DNA of 15,360 bases, taken from NCBI GenBank assembly GCA_964565935.1, contig CAZMGW010000030.1, positions 1 to 15,360 of the forward strand, in the 5' to 3' direction. The notes below the pieces were generated by a model. It made no database searches. It was given only the letters and a program-made list of their open reading frames with translations, and had not been told where the DNA came from. A program made the translations under genes and the position numbers. Origin of the DNA: JBAXAM01 sp964565935 (lineage in GTDB: Bacteria; Pseudomonadota; Gammaproteobacteria; UBA9339). This document shows positions 1 to 6,812 of this stretch, one piece after another (the first letter of the stretch is position 1; every line of letters begins with the position of its first letter).

Positions 1-47
1 TGAATTGGGCTTTAGCCCGCGCCCATGTGGTTTTTAACCCAACTTAT

Positions 48-2000
48 TTAAAAAGCTTTGAAGTGGATGTTGAAATCAATAAGACTTAATAATCTAAACA
101 TCAGGCCACTAACAGCTAGCGCAAATATTATTTTAAATGCCGTAATGCCCAGCGCTTTTTTCCAGCCAAATTCATTGCTTAAGGCGGCTATTGTTGCGAC
201 GCAGGGAATGTAGAGCATGCTGACTAAGGCTAAGACCAGTATTTGAATGGGGGTTAAAGCCGCGGCAAAATTAGTTGTACCTAAAATAGAAGCCAGCATT
301 ACCAAAATAAGTTCTTTTCTCAAGATACCCAGAATAAGCAAAACTCCGGTGGCTGCTGGTAATCCCAGCCACGTTACAGTGATGGGGCTGAGAAAATTGC
401 TGATAATAGGTAGCCACTTTGCCGCATTCATCCCCTCAATAATTATTCCGGAAATTATAACTATGGGCCCCGCGACAAAAATAAATTCTTTTAATCTAAA
501 CCAAGTTTGTAGGGTTATGGCTTTAAAATTTGGCTGTTTATAGTCTGGCATTTCCATGATGAGTTCGGTGGGTTCGCCGGGCAGGGTTATCGCGATTAAT
601 TTCCCCAGCGCCATAATGATTAGAGCAACAAAAAGATATAAGCTCAAAGCCCAGCCAATACCTAGAAATTTCCCAACCAAGCCAAAAACAATTATCGTAA
701 CGGCGCTGCATGGAATGAATGCCGCAAGAAACCCCGTAATAAATCTTTCTCTTTGGGTTTCCATTATGCGACAAGAAAGGCAGGCGGTAACATTGCAACC
801 AAAACCAAGCATGAGCGGAATACAGGCTTTGCCGTGGATGCCTAATTTGTGCATCACATTATCCATTAAATAAGCGACCCTGGCCAAATAACCCCAGCCT
901 TCTAAAAGGAATAAAAGTAAATAAAAAGGCAAAATGTATGGGAGGGCGATCTCAAGCAGCGCCAAAGCGCTTGCTATCCCGCCCCAAGCAAGTGAAGAAA
1001 GAAACGAAACACCAAAAGTGTTTTGAAAGGCCGTTTGCCACCCAGAAAATATTTGTTCTAGGAGCGCAGAAACGATGTTGCCAAATTGAAAAACAGAAAT
1101 AAAAAATAGCCCCAAAATAATGAGCATTACTGGATAGCCCCAAATTCTATGCCCAGTTAAATGATCTAATAATTCATTCAGGCTTGCTTTTTGAGGAGGA
1201 GTGACTTCTACCACCTGTTTTACTATCTGAGAAACCAAATGGCATCTTTCGTCGGCTATTACCAGCGAAGAGTCATGGCCATGAATTTTTTCCAGTTCTA
1301 GCCCCAAGGCTTTTGCTCTGGTTAATGCTTCTGGGCTCTTTGCTTTAACTAGGCTCTCAATCTCGGTATCTTTTTCCAGCAGCTTTATTGCCAATAGCCT
1401 TTTTGAATAGGGCGGGTCAATATTTATTAATAATTGGGCCAGTTTTTCAATTCGTTCCTCAACCTCAGCGCCATATTTTATGGTTTTGGGGAGGGTTTTG
1501 TTATCAACCAATGCAATTCCTTGGTCTAAAATTTCCGTTAACCCTTTGCCGTAGATGGCGGCAACAGGAACTACAGGGATTCCCAAAATCCCCTCAAGTT
1601 TTTTAAAATCAATGGAGATGCCTTTTTCTTTAAGCAGGTTAACCATGTTTACAGCAAGAACGGTTGGTTTTTCCAGCTCCAAGAGCTGTAAAGTAAAGAT
1701 CAGATTTCTTTCGAGGTTGGTGGCGTCAACTACATTTACAATAAAATCAGGGGATTGAGATACGATATATTCTCGAGAAATCAGCTCTTCAAGCGAGTAA
1801 GTTGATAGCGAGTAGATGCCGGGTAAATCTAAAACATCTATGGTGTAGCCTTTGTAATATAAGGTTCCTTCTGCTTTTTCGATGGTTTTTCCTGGCCAGT
1901 TGCCGATGTGTTGATGTAGGCCAGTGAAATGATTAAAGATGACGGATTTACCGACATTGGCATGTCCAGCTAAAGCAACATTTAGCTTTTGTTGACTCAT
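48..2000 (-). CDS. feoB: Ferrous iron transport protein B (FeoB)
   Basis: Inner-membrane Fe(II) uptake protein with an N-terminal cytosolic G domain fused to a multi-helix permease. Visible motifs: G1 GHANVGKS (residues 12-19), a G2-like Thr39, G3 DLPG (58-61), and the family stretch NVVDATNLERN (89-99). The G4 position reads NMVN (118-121), where the family normally has NMxD. The membrane part (about residue 290 on) has two Gate-like segments, including GFGCNVTACLSCRIMETQRE, with several cysteines. At 650 residues it is shorter than the roughly 770 of E. coli FeoB. The ATG overlaps the feoA stop by four bases (ATGA), so the two are very likely translationally coupled. No feoC-like gene follows before the window edge. 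Function is certain at family level; the nucleotide preference is open because of the G4 change. Confidence 0.97.
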   Translation of the reverse strand: MSQQKLNVALAGHANVGKSVIFNHFTGLHQHIGNWPGKTIEKAEGTLYYKGYTIDVLDLPGIYSLSTYSLEELISREYIVSQSPDFIVNVVDATNLERNLIFTLQLLELEKPTVLAVNMVNLLKEKGISIDFKKLEGILGIPVVPVAAIYGKGLTEILDQGIALVDNKTLPKTIKYGAEVEERIEKLAQLLINIDPPYSKRLLAIKLLEKDTEIESLVKAKSPEALTRAKALGLELEKIHGHDSSLVIADERCHLVSQIVKQVVEVTPPQKASLNELLDHLTGHRIWGYPVMLIILGLFFISVFQFGNIVSALLEQIFSGWQTAFQNTFGVSFLSSLAWGGIASALALLEIALPYILPFYLLLFLLEGWGYLARVAYLMDNVMHKLGIHGKACIPLMLGFGCNVTACLSCRIMETQRERFITGFLAAFIPCSAVTIIVFGLVGKFLGIGWALSLYLFVALIIMALGKLIAITLPGEPTELIMEMPDYKQPNFKAITLQTWFRLKEFIFVAGPIVIISGIIIEGMNAAKWLPIISNFLSPITVTWLGLPAATGVLLILGILRKELILVMLASILGTTNFAAALTPIQILVLALVSMLYIPCVATIAALSNEFGWKKALGITAFKIIFALAVSGLMFRLLSLIDFNIHFKAF

Positions 2001-2242
2001 AATTTCTTTACTAAAATTTTGGAGACTATTCCTTTTCCCAAAACCAAGCTTGATCCTCTTAATTTTATTTCAATTGGTCCGTGGGCTCCGGCTTTGCGCA
2101 ACACTTTTATCGGGGTATTGGGGGTTAATCCTAAATCAGCTAGTCTTTTTGTGGCTTTGTGTCCTGCAGCAATTGAAACGATAGTCGCATGTTGGTCTTT
2201 TTCTAGGCTCACAAGGCTTGTTTCGTTTTTTTCTTTCATCAT
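1997..2242 (-). CDS. feoA: Ferrous iron transport protein A (FeoA)
   Basis: Small cytosolic SH3-like partner of FeoB, 81 residues, a normal length for the family. The core reads as a typical FeoA fold: a hydrophobic start (SIAAGHKATKRLADLGLTPNTPIKVL) followed by GPIEIKLRGSSLVLGKGIVSKILV, with the conserved LADLGLTPN turn and the late R-GSSLVLG strand. It is the first gene of the feoAB unit and its stop overlaps the FeoB start. Two consecutive ATG codons open the frame and neither has a clear Shine-Dalgarno sequence. A sigma70-like promoter lies about 57 bases upstream. I saw no convincing Fur box in the upstream region, although feo operons are commonly Fur- or Fnr-controlled. Confidence 0.94.
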   Translation of the reverse strand: MMKEKNETSLVSLEKDQHATIVSIAAGHKATKRLADLGLTPNTPIKVLRKAGAHGPIEIKLRGSSLVLGKGIVSKILVKKL

Positions 2243-2298
2243 GGTAGTTGCACAGGCTAATAAAAATTTTGGTTTGAAATATGCGTCACCGAATTAAT

Positions 2299-2326
2299 AG
2301 TATATGGGTAACTTGGGGGTTGGCAA
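2299..2326 (-). promoter_or_regulatory. Sigma70-like promoter for feoAB
   Basis: On the minus strand, TTGCCA (2326-2321) and TATACT (2304-2299) are separated by 16 bases, giving a predicted 5' leader of about 50 bases before feoA. It lies in the non-coding gap between hpf and feoA, which supports feoAB being transcribed apart from the hpf operon. Prediction by consensus match only. Confidence 0.5.
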
Positions 2327-2366
2327 GCGATGCCTTTGTCCCGGAAGGGTAATTAATTTACGCTAA

Positions 2367-2660
2367 TTATCCGCGGCTCTCGCTTTTACCTTTGTGCTTA
2401 TCTAGCTGACGCACTAGTTTGTCGACCAAAAGATCGATTGTTTTGTACAGATCTTCTGATTCGGCTTTGGCGAAGATCTCATGGCCTTTAATATGCACGG
2501 TTGCTTCGGCCATCTGTATGAGTTTCTTAACTTCGAAGAAGATGTGAATGTTGGTAATTTTGTCGGAGTGTTTTTGTAAACGAGCGAACTTTTTATTTAC
2601 AAAGTCGTGTAGGGTTTGTGTAATTTCAACGCCGTGTCCAGAAAATTGAATTGGTAGCAT
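2367..2660 (-). CDS. hpf: Ribosome hibernation promoting factor, short form (HPF/RaiA family)
   Basis: Binds the 30S subunit near the decoding centre and holds ribosomes in an inactive state during slow growth. The 97-residue protein has the whole short-HPF fold (beta-alpha-beta-beta-beta-alpha): an opening like IQFSGHGVEITQTLHDFVNKKFARLQKH, then the strand EATVHIKGHEIFAKAESEDLYKTIDLLVDKLVRQLDKHK. The long-HPF dimerisation domain is absent. The start is well set: AAGGAG at 2674-2669 lies 8 bases before the ATG. It follows lptB by 72 bases. In many gammaproteobacteria the order is lptA-lptB-rpoN-hpf-ptsN; here rpoN is missing between lptB and hpf, and feoA follows instead of ptsN. Confidence 0.95.
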   Translation of the reverse strand: MLPIQFSGHGVEITQTLHDFVNKKFARLQKHSDKITNIHIFFEVKKLIQMAEATVHIKGHEIFAKAESEDLYKTIDLLVDKLVRQLDKHKGKSESRG

Positions 2661-2732
2661 GTTGTGTTCTCCTTAAATTAAAGTTATTTCAAAACCCGCA
2701 TTTTTTGCTATGTTGCCGCTTATGCGCCTGCT

Positions 2733-3458
2733 CTACAGATCAAAATGTTCTCCTAAGTAGACCTCTCGTACGTGCTCATCTTGCAATATTTCTTTTGGGG
2801 TGCCTTGTGAAATAATTTTACCATCATTGGCTATGTAAGCGCGATGGCAAATGTCTAAAGTTTCCCGTACGTTGTGATCGGTTATTAAGACGCCAATTTT
2901 GCGTTCATTTAATTGATAAATAATGCGTTTAATATCAATTACGGAAATTGGGTCAATACCGGCAAATGGTTCATCTAAAAGAATAAATTTTGGTTCTAAA
3001 GCCAAAGCTCTTGCGATTTCAACACGGCGACGCTCACCACCTGATAGACTGATGCCGATATTATCGCGTAGTTGATTGATATGAAACTCGTTTAGCAGGT
3101 TGCTGCAAATTGTTTGGCGCTGTTCTTGGGATAGTTCTTGACGCAACTCCAAAATGGCCAGGATGTTGTCTGCAACACTTAGCTTGCGAAAGATGGATGG
3201 TTCTTGGGGTAGATAGCCAATTCCTAGTCGAGCGCGTTCATGCATCGCGAGACCGGTAATTTCTTGATTATTCAAAAATATCTTGCCGCCATCAGATTTA
3301 ACTAGTCCAAGAGTCATGTAAAAGCTAGTTGTTTTACCGGCGCCATTTGGTCCAAGTAAGCCAACAATTTCAGAGCTATTGACAGTGAAAGAAACATCTT
3401 TGACGACGGTTCGATCTTTGTATATTTTTTTTAGATGTTCGGTTTTTAATGTGCCCAT
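2733..3458 (-). CDS. lptB: LPS export system ATP-binding protein LptB
   Basis: Cytosolic ATPase that powers LptF/LptG extraction of lipopolysaccharide from the inner membrane. All ABC motifs are present: Walker A GPNGAGKTT (36-44), Q-loop near 84-86 (LPQEP), signature LSGGE (138-142) followed by RRRVEIARAL, Walker B and D-loop ILLDEPFAGIDP (159-170), and switch His195 in TDHN. The length of 241 is standard, and the LPQEPSIFRKLSV and DHNVRETL stretches are specific to LptB rather than LivF/LivG. It lies 12 bases downstream of lptA in the same direction, as in other Gram-negatives, so the two probably form one transcript. No strong Shine-Dalgarno precedes the ATG, so translation may depend on coupling with lptA. 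The lptFG partners are not in the window. Confidence 0.96.
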   Translation of the reverse strand: MGTLKTEHLKKIYKDRTVVKDVSFTVNSSEIVGLLGPNGAGKTTSFYMTLGLVKSDGGKIFLNNQEITGLAMHERARLGIGYLPQEPSIFRKLSVADNILAILELRQELSQEQRQTICSNLLNEFHINQLRDNIGISLSGGERRRVEIARALALEPKFILLDEPFAGIDPISVIDIKRIIYQLNERKIGVLITDHNVRETLDICHRAYIANDGKIISQGTPKEILQDEHVREVYLGEHFDL

Positions 3459-3470
3459 TTTTATTAGTAC

Positions 3471-3884
3471 TTATTTAAACTTATATTCAATGTGTGGTCC
3501 GCTATATTTATCCCGTCCTACTATTATTTGCCCATTTCCTTCTAAAATCATCATTTTTTTATCTGGATAGATTGTTATTAATTCGGCATCTGCGTTAACT
3601 TGTTGATTGTTATCAAGAATGGCGTTGTAGTGAGCTTGTTTTCCAGAAGCAACTATTTTATTAATTTTGCTGCCGGCTTTTTTATAAATTGTAATGTCTT
3701 GCGCTTGTAAATTGGTTGTGCCCTGGCTGAGTTCGGCCTTACCCGAATAAGTACAAACATTTTCGCTGTCTTGGCGTTTGCAAATTGCGGAGTCAGAGCT
3801 TAATTTAGCTGGCAATTCATCATCAGAAGATTTGGCAAATAAAGTGTCGGCAAAGCTGCTAAAAAACACCAATGCTATAGCCAA
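3471..3884 (-). CDS. lptA: LPS transport periplasmic protein LptA (start uncertain)
   Basis: Periplasmic bridge protein that carries LPS from LptC to LptD; it has the OstA/LptA jelly-roll strands (TYSGKAELSQGTTNLQAQDITIY, then VASGKQAHYNA, ending MILEGNGQIIVGRDKYSGPHIEY). The N-terminus is a signal peptide: ILAIALVFFSSF followed by a likely cut after ADTLFA. The coordinates use the TTG at 3884, the only conventional start in the extended frame. That start removes the positively charged n-region (KKSFKLK) encoded just upstream. The frame stays open past the ffh stop, and AAGGAG (3939-3934) lies 7 bases before an in-frame ATC at 3926; starting there gives 151 residues and a complete signal peptide. 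Two cysteines nine residues apart (C35, C44 from the TTG) could pair in the periplasm. The identity is supported by the adjacent lptB. Confidence 0.87.
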   Translation of the reverse strand: MAIALVFFSSFADTLFAKSSDDELPAKLSSDSAICKRQDSENVCTYSGKAELSQGTTNLQAQDITIYKKAGSKINKIVASGKQAHYNAILDNNQQVNADAELITIYPDKKMMILEGNGQIIVGRDKYSGPHIEYKFK

Positions 3885-3919
3885 AATCTTTAATTTAAAT
3901 GATTTTTTTGTGTTGATGG

Positions 3920-5263
3920 CTAAGATGGCAACACTCCTTGAAATTGTTTCATCATATTCATCATTTTTGCACCTTTGAAGCGTTGCATCATTTTTTGCAT
4001 TTGTTCAAATTGTTTGATCAGGCGATTTATATCTTGTACTTGGGTGCCTGAGCCGCGAGCAATTCTTTGTTTGTTTGATCCTTTGATAAAGGCTGGGAAA
4101 TGTCTTTCCCGAGGAGTCATTGAGTTTATAATTGCTTCCATTTTGATAAACATTTGATCGTTAACCATATTTTTTGCTTGAGCTAGGTTTCCTAGGCCTG
4201 GCAATTTACCCAAAAGACTCGTGACACCGCCCATATTTCGCATCTGTTGTAATTGCGTAAGAAAATCTTCCAAATCAAAGGCCTTTCCTTTTTGGAATTT
4301 TTTGGCAAGTTTTTTGGCTTTTTCGTGATCGACTTTGTGGTGGGCTTCTTCTACTAAGGTCAAAATATCGCCCATGCCTAAAATTCGTGAGGCAATTCGA
4401 TCGGGATAAAATAGCTCGAGTGCATCGATTTTTTCACCGGTACCAATAAACTTTATTGGTTGTCCCGTGACAATACGCATAGCTAGTGCCGCACCACCGC
4501 GCGCATCGCCGTCGGTTTTGGTAAGAACGGTGCCGGTTAGAGGCATTGTCTCCATGAAAACTTTAGCGGTGTTAACAGCGTCTTGTCCCATCATGCTGTC
4601 AACCACAAGCAAAGTTTCGGTTGGTTGAATCGTGCGATGGATGTTTTTAATTTCATCCATCATTTTTTGGTCAATATGCAACCGGCCTGCGGTATCGATG
4701 ATTACGCAGTCAACAAATTGATTTTTTGCTTGAGCAATGGCCTTTTTGGCAATTGTTATCGGGTCATCGTTGACGGTGCTTGGAAAATAACCAACATCGA
4801 CTTGTTTGGCCAAAGTTTGTAATTGTTCGATTGCAGCCGGTCTGTAAATATCAAGGCTTGTTACCAGAACTGATTTTTTTTGTATTTTTTTCAACCAGTT
4901 GGCGAGTTTTGCAACGGTAGTGGTCTTGCCGCAACCCTGAAGACCCACCATCATAATTATTGCCGGGGGTTGGGTTTGTAGGTTGAGAGTTGCGCAGCTT
5001 TCCCCCATGATTTTGACCAGTTCATCGTATACAACTTTGATGAAGGCATCGCCGGGGCGAATATTTTTTAGGACTTCTTGGCCAACCGCTTTGGTTTGGA
5101 CATCCTCAAGAAATGTTTTGATAACTGGCAGAGCAACGTCAGCTTCTAGTAGCGCAGTGCGGATGGTGTCGAGTGATTCTTTGATGTTTTCTGTGGTTAA
5201 GCGACCTTGGCCGGTTAGGTTTTTAATAACCCCGGCAAAGCGCTCAGAAAGATTGCTAAACAT
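3920..5263 (-). CDS. ffh: Signal recognition particle protein Ffh (SRP54)
   Basis: GTPase that binds signal sequences with 4.5S RNA and targets ribosomes to FtsY at the membrane. N domain about 1-95; G domain with GLQGCGKT (107-114), DTAGR (190-194) and TKTDGDARGG (248-257); M domain from about 300, with the finger-loop region around LPGLGNL, the RNA-binding stretch near 397-406 (KQRIARGSGT), and a Met-rich tail (MQKMMQRFKGAKMMNMMKQF). The length of 447 is normal. The start is supported by AGAGG a few bases upstream and a TATAAT box 27 bases upstream. ffh is often followed by rpsP; here it is followed by lptA, whose Shine-Dalgarno lies inside the ffh end, suggesting co-transcription of ffh-lptA-lptB-hpf. 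Confidence 0.97.
   Translation of the reverse strand: MFSNLSERFAGVIKNLTGQGRLTTENIKESLDTIRTALLEADVALPVIKTFLEDVQTKAVGQEVLKNIRPGDAFIKVVYDELVKIMGESCATLNLQTQPPAIIMMVGLQGCGKTTTVAKLANWLKKIQKKSVLVTSLDIYRPAAIEQLQTLAKQVDVGYFPSTVNDDPITIAKKAIAQAKNQFVDCVIIDTAGRLHIDQKMMDEIKNIHRTIQPTETLLVVDSMMGQDAVNTAKVFMETMPLTGTVLTKTDGDARGGAALAMRIVTGQPIKFIGTGEKIDALELFYPDRIASRILGMGDILTLVEEAHHKVDHEKAKKLAKKFQKGKAFDLEDFLTQLQQMRNMGGVTSLLGKLPGLGNLAQAKNMVNDQMFIKMEAIINSMTPRERHFPAFIKGSNKQRIARGSGTQVQDINRLIKQFEQMQKMMQRFKGAKMMNMMKQFQGVLPS
3934..3939 (-). promoter_or_regulatory. Shine-Dalgarno inside the ffh 3' end, probably for lptA
   Basis: AAGGAG on the minus strand lies within the last codons of ffh (the caa gga region). Seven bases later is ATC in the lptA frame, 42 bases upstream of the TTG. 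The nearby GTG and TTG codons are in other frames. The site therefore argues for lptA initiation at or near 3926 with a non-standard codon, overlapping the ffh stop. Confidence 0.45.
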
Positions 5264-5289
5264 ATTACCTCTTGCTTTTATAAAAGTGC

Positions 5290-5318
5290 ATTATAGATTA
5301 TTAGTGCAAAATTTGAAA
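5290..5318 (-). promoter_or_regulatory. Promoter for ffh-lptA-lptB-hpf
   Basis: On the minus strand, a perfect TATAAT (5295-5290) follows a weak -35 (TTTCAA, 5318-5313) by 17 bases. It lies in the 107-base divergent gap between ffh and the pseudopilin gene and would give a leader of about 20 bases before the ffh ATG. Confidence 0.45.
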
Positions 5319-5370
5319 TTCAAAAAACACGGTATTTTATCAAAACCACTTATAACTAATAATCCCCCGC

Positions 5371-5919
5371 ATGGCAAAAAAAGAAAAACCTCTTATGCCA
5401 ATCAATAAATTTTACACCAAAGCATTTTCTTTAATCGAACTGCTTGTTGCCATTGCTCTTGTCGCAATTATATTGTTGGTTGCCATCCCTTCTTTTGGTG
5501 GGATGGTTGGCAAAAACAATACAATGGCTTATGCCAATGAGTTGATGACGGCATTGCAATTTACGCGTTCTGTAGCAATTAAGCTTGGTGAATCAGTGGC
5601 TTTTTGTGGAAGCAGAGATCATAAAATTTGTGATGGTTTGTGGCAAAATGGCTCGGTTGTTGTAGCATCTTCAGGAGAGGTTTTGCGGGTTTTGCCGCCG
5701 GCTCCAAATGGGGTAAAATTGATTTGGCGGGGCAGTTTTGGGATAAAGAATGTTGTGACCTTTTCTCCCGCGGGTTTTCCCAGTGGACAACAGGGTAGTT
5801 TTTATTGCTGTCACCGAGACTCTTCTGAAAATGCCCTGGCCGTTATTTTAAGCTTAACAGGCAGAGTTCGTGTTTCAAATAAGACCGCTGACGGAGAAAT
5901 AATACCTTGTAATTTATGA
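5371..5919 (+). CDS. FimT/GspH-like minor type IV pseudopilin
   Basis: Predicted prepilin-peptidase substrate that would enter a type IV pilus or type II secretion pseudopilus as a low-abundance tip subunit. The class III leader is clear: a short basic N-terminus, then FSLIELLVAIALVAIILLVAIP, with Glu at +5 and a single hydrophobic helix. The residue before the cut is Ala (KA|FSLIE), where Gly is usual. The C-terminal part carries the FimT/GspH pattern, with four Cys spread through the globular domain and a closing SLTGRVRV strand. The 182-residue length fits. A second ATG at 5395 would leave a 10-residue leader and is an alternative start; neither has a good ribosome binding site. No other pilin or secretion gene is nearby, so it is an orphan here. 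Confidence 0.85.
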   Translation: MAKKEKPLMPINKFYTKAFSLIELLVAIALVAIILLVAIPSFGGMVGKNNTMAYANELMTALQFTRSVAIKLGESVAFCGSRDHKICDGLWQNGSVVVASSGEVLRVLPPAPNGVKLIWRGSFGIKNVVTFSPAGFPSGQQGSFYCCHRDSSENALAVILSLTGRVRVSNKTADGEIIPCNL

Positions 5920-5976
5920 GTCGTGATTTATTATTAGATCTTTCATTTATATTTCAATGCAAGTTTGGGAAAGCAA

Positions 5977-6639
5977 ATGCGAGCAATATTATTAGGTTGT
6001 CCGGGAGCCGGTAAGGGGACGCAAGCACAATATTTAGCCACATATTACAATATTCCGTTAATTTCTACGGGAGATATGCTGCGAACGGTTGTTAAGATGC
6101 AAACACAGGTCGGGGTAAAGATAAAACAAATAATGGAAAAAGGGGACTTGGTTCCTGATAATATAATAATTGATCTAGTTAAAGAGCGTATTCAGCAGGA
6201 TGATTGTGAGAATGGTTATTTGCTGGATGGTTTTCCGCGCACTATCGCGCAGGCAGAGGCATTGCGTGATGCTGGGGTTGCAATTGATTATGTTATTGAA
6301 ATTTTTGTGCCAGACAAAGAAATTGTTGATCGTCTAAGCGGTAGGCGTATACACCCGGCTTCAGGCAGAGTTTACCACCTAAAGTACAATCCTCCCCAAG
6401 TTTCTGAAGTTGATGATATAACAAAAGAATCTCTGGTTCAGCGAGACGATGATAAAGAAGAGATCGTATGCGAAAGATTGCGTGTTTATCATGAAAAAAC
6501 CGAGCCATTGGTGAAATACTATAAAAAATTGGCTGAGGAAAAGATTGAACAAGCGCCGCGTTATATCTGTGTCAATGGGGTGGGTGCAATTGAGGAAGTG
6601 CAACAACATATTTTTTCTATTATCAACACAAGCACCTGA
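5977..6639 (+). CDS. adk: Adenylate kinase
   Basis: Catalyses ATP + AMP = 2 ADP in the cytosol. From the ATG at 5977 it is 220 residues: P-loop GCPGAGKGT (7-15), AMP-site STGDMLR (30-36), DGFPRT (84-89), Arg119 and Arg123 in DRLSGRR, and the long-form LID (about 122-159, RRIHPASGRVYHLKYNPP to VQRDDD) typical of bacterial Adk. The LID has no zinc cysteines, as expected for Gram-negatives. The P-loop carries Cys8 where many bacteria have Ala. An in-frame TTG at 5965 would add four residues (MGKQ), but the ATG with GGGA 6 bases upstream is the better start. It lies 57 bases after the pseudopilin gene in the same direction; co-transcription is possible. Confidence 0.97.
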   Translation: MRAILLGCPGAGKGTQAQYLATYYNIPLISTGDMLRTVVKMQTQVGVKIKQIMEKGDLVPDNIIIDLVKERIQQDDCENGYLLDGFPRTIAQAEALRDAGVAIDYVIEIFVPDKEIVDRLSGRRIHPASGRVYHLKYNPPQVSEVDDITKESLVQRDDDKEEIVCERLRVYHEKTEPLVKYYKKLAEEKIEQAPRYICVNGVGAIEEVQQHIFSIINTST

Positions 6640-6812
6640 TTCGTTTTATGCCAACAATTTTCATGTATTCAATGGGATGGATCCAATGGGGGTTGGTTGT
6701 GAAGATTGTGCCTCTTAGTGGTCCGTCCTAATTCTCTAAAAAAAGAAAAATAAATTCAATTAACGAAGGGTATCGTTAGCAATTTTGTTACTAATATTTT
6801 ATTATTAAATCT

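Noticed and set aside
1..47. GGGC-TTTA-GCCC and TTGGG/CCCAA inverted repeats downstream of feoB
   Set aside because: Short stems without a T-run in the minus-strand direction; too weak to call a terminator, and the window edge hides the context.
538..798. Minus-strand open frame overlapping feoB, and similar antisense frames elsewhere
   Set aside because: Composition and lack of family features show these are shadows of the real genes.
2243..2330. Fur box upstream of feoA
   Set aside because: Searched for a GATAATGATAATCATTATC-like palindrome; only loose AT-rich matches were seen.
6648..6731. Possible 27-residue ORF between adk and the antiporter gene (starts MPTIFMYSMGW)
   Set aside because: No ribosome binding site, no recognisable family, and AT-rich intergenic DNA easily yields an ORF this short.
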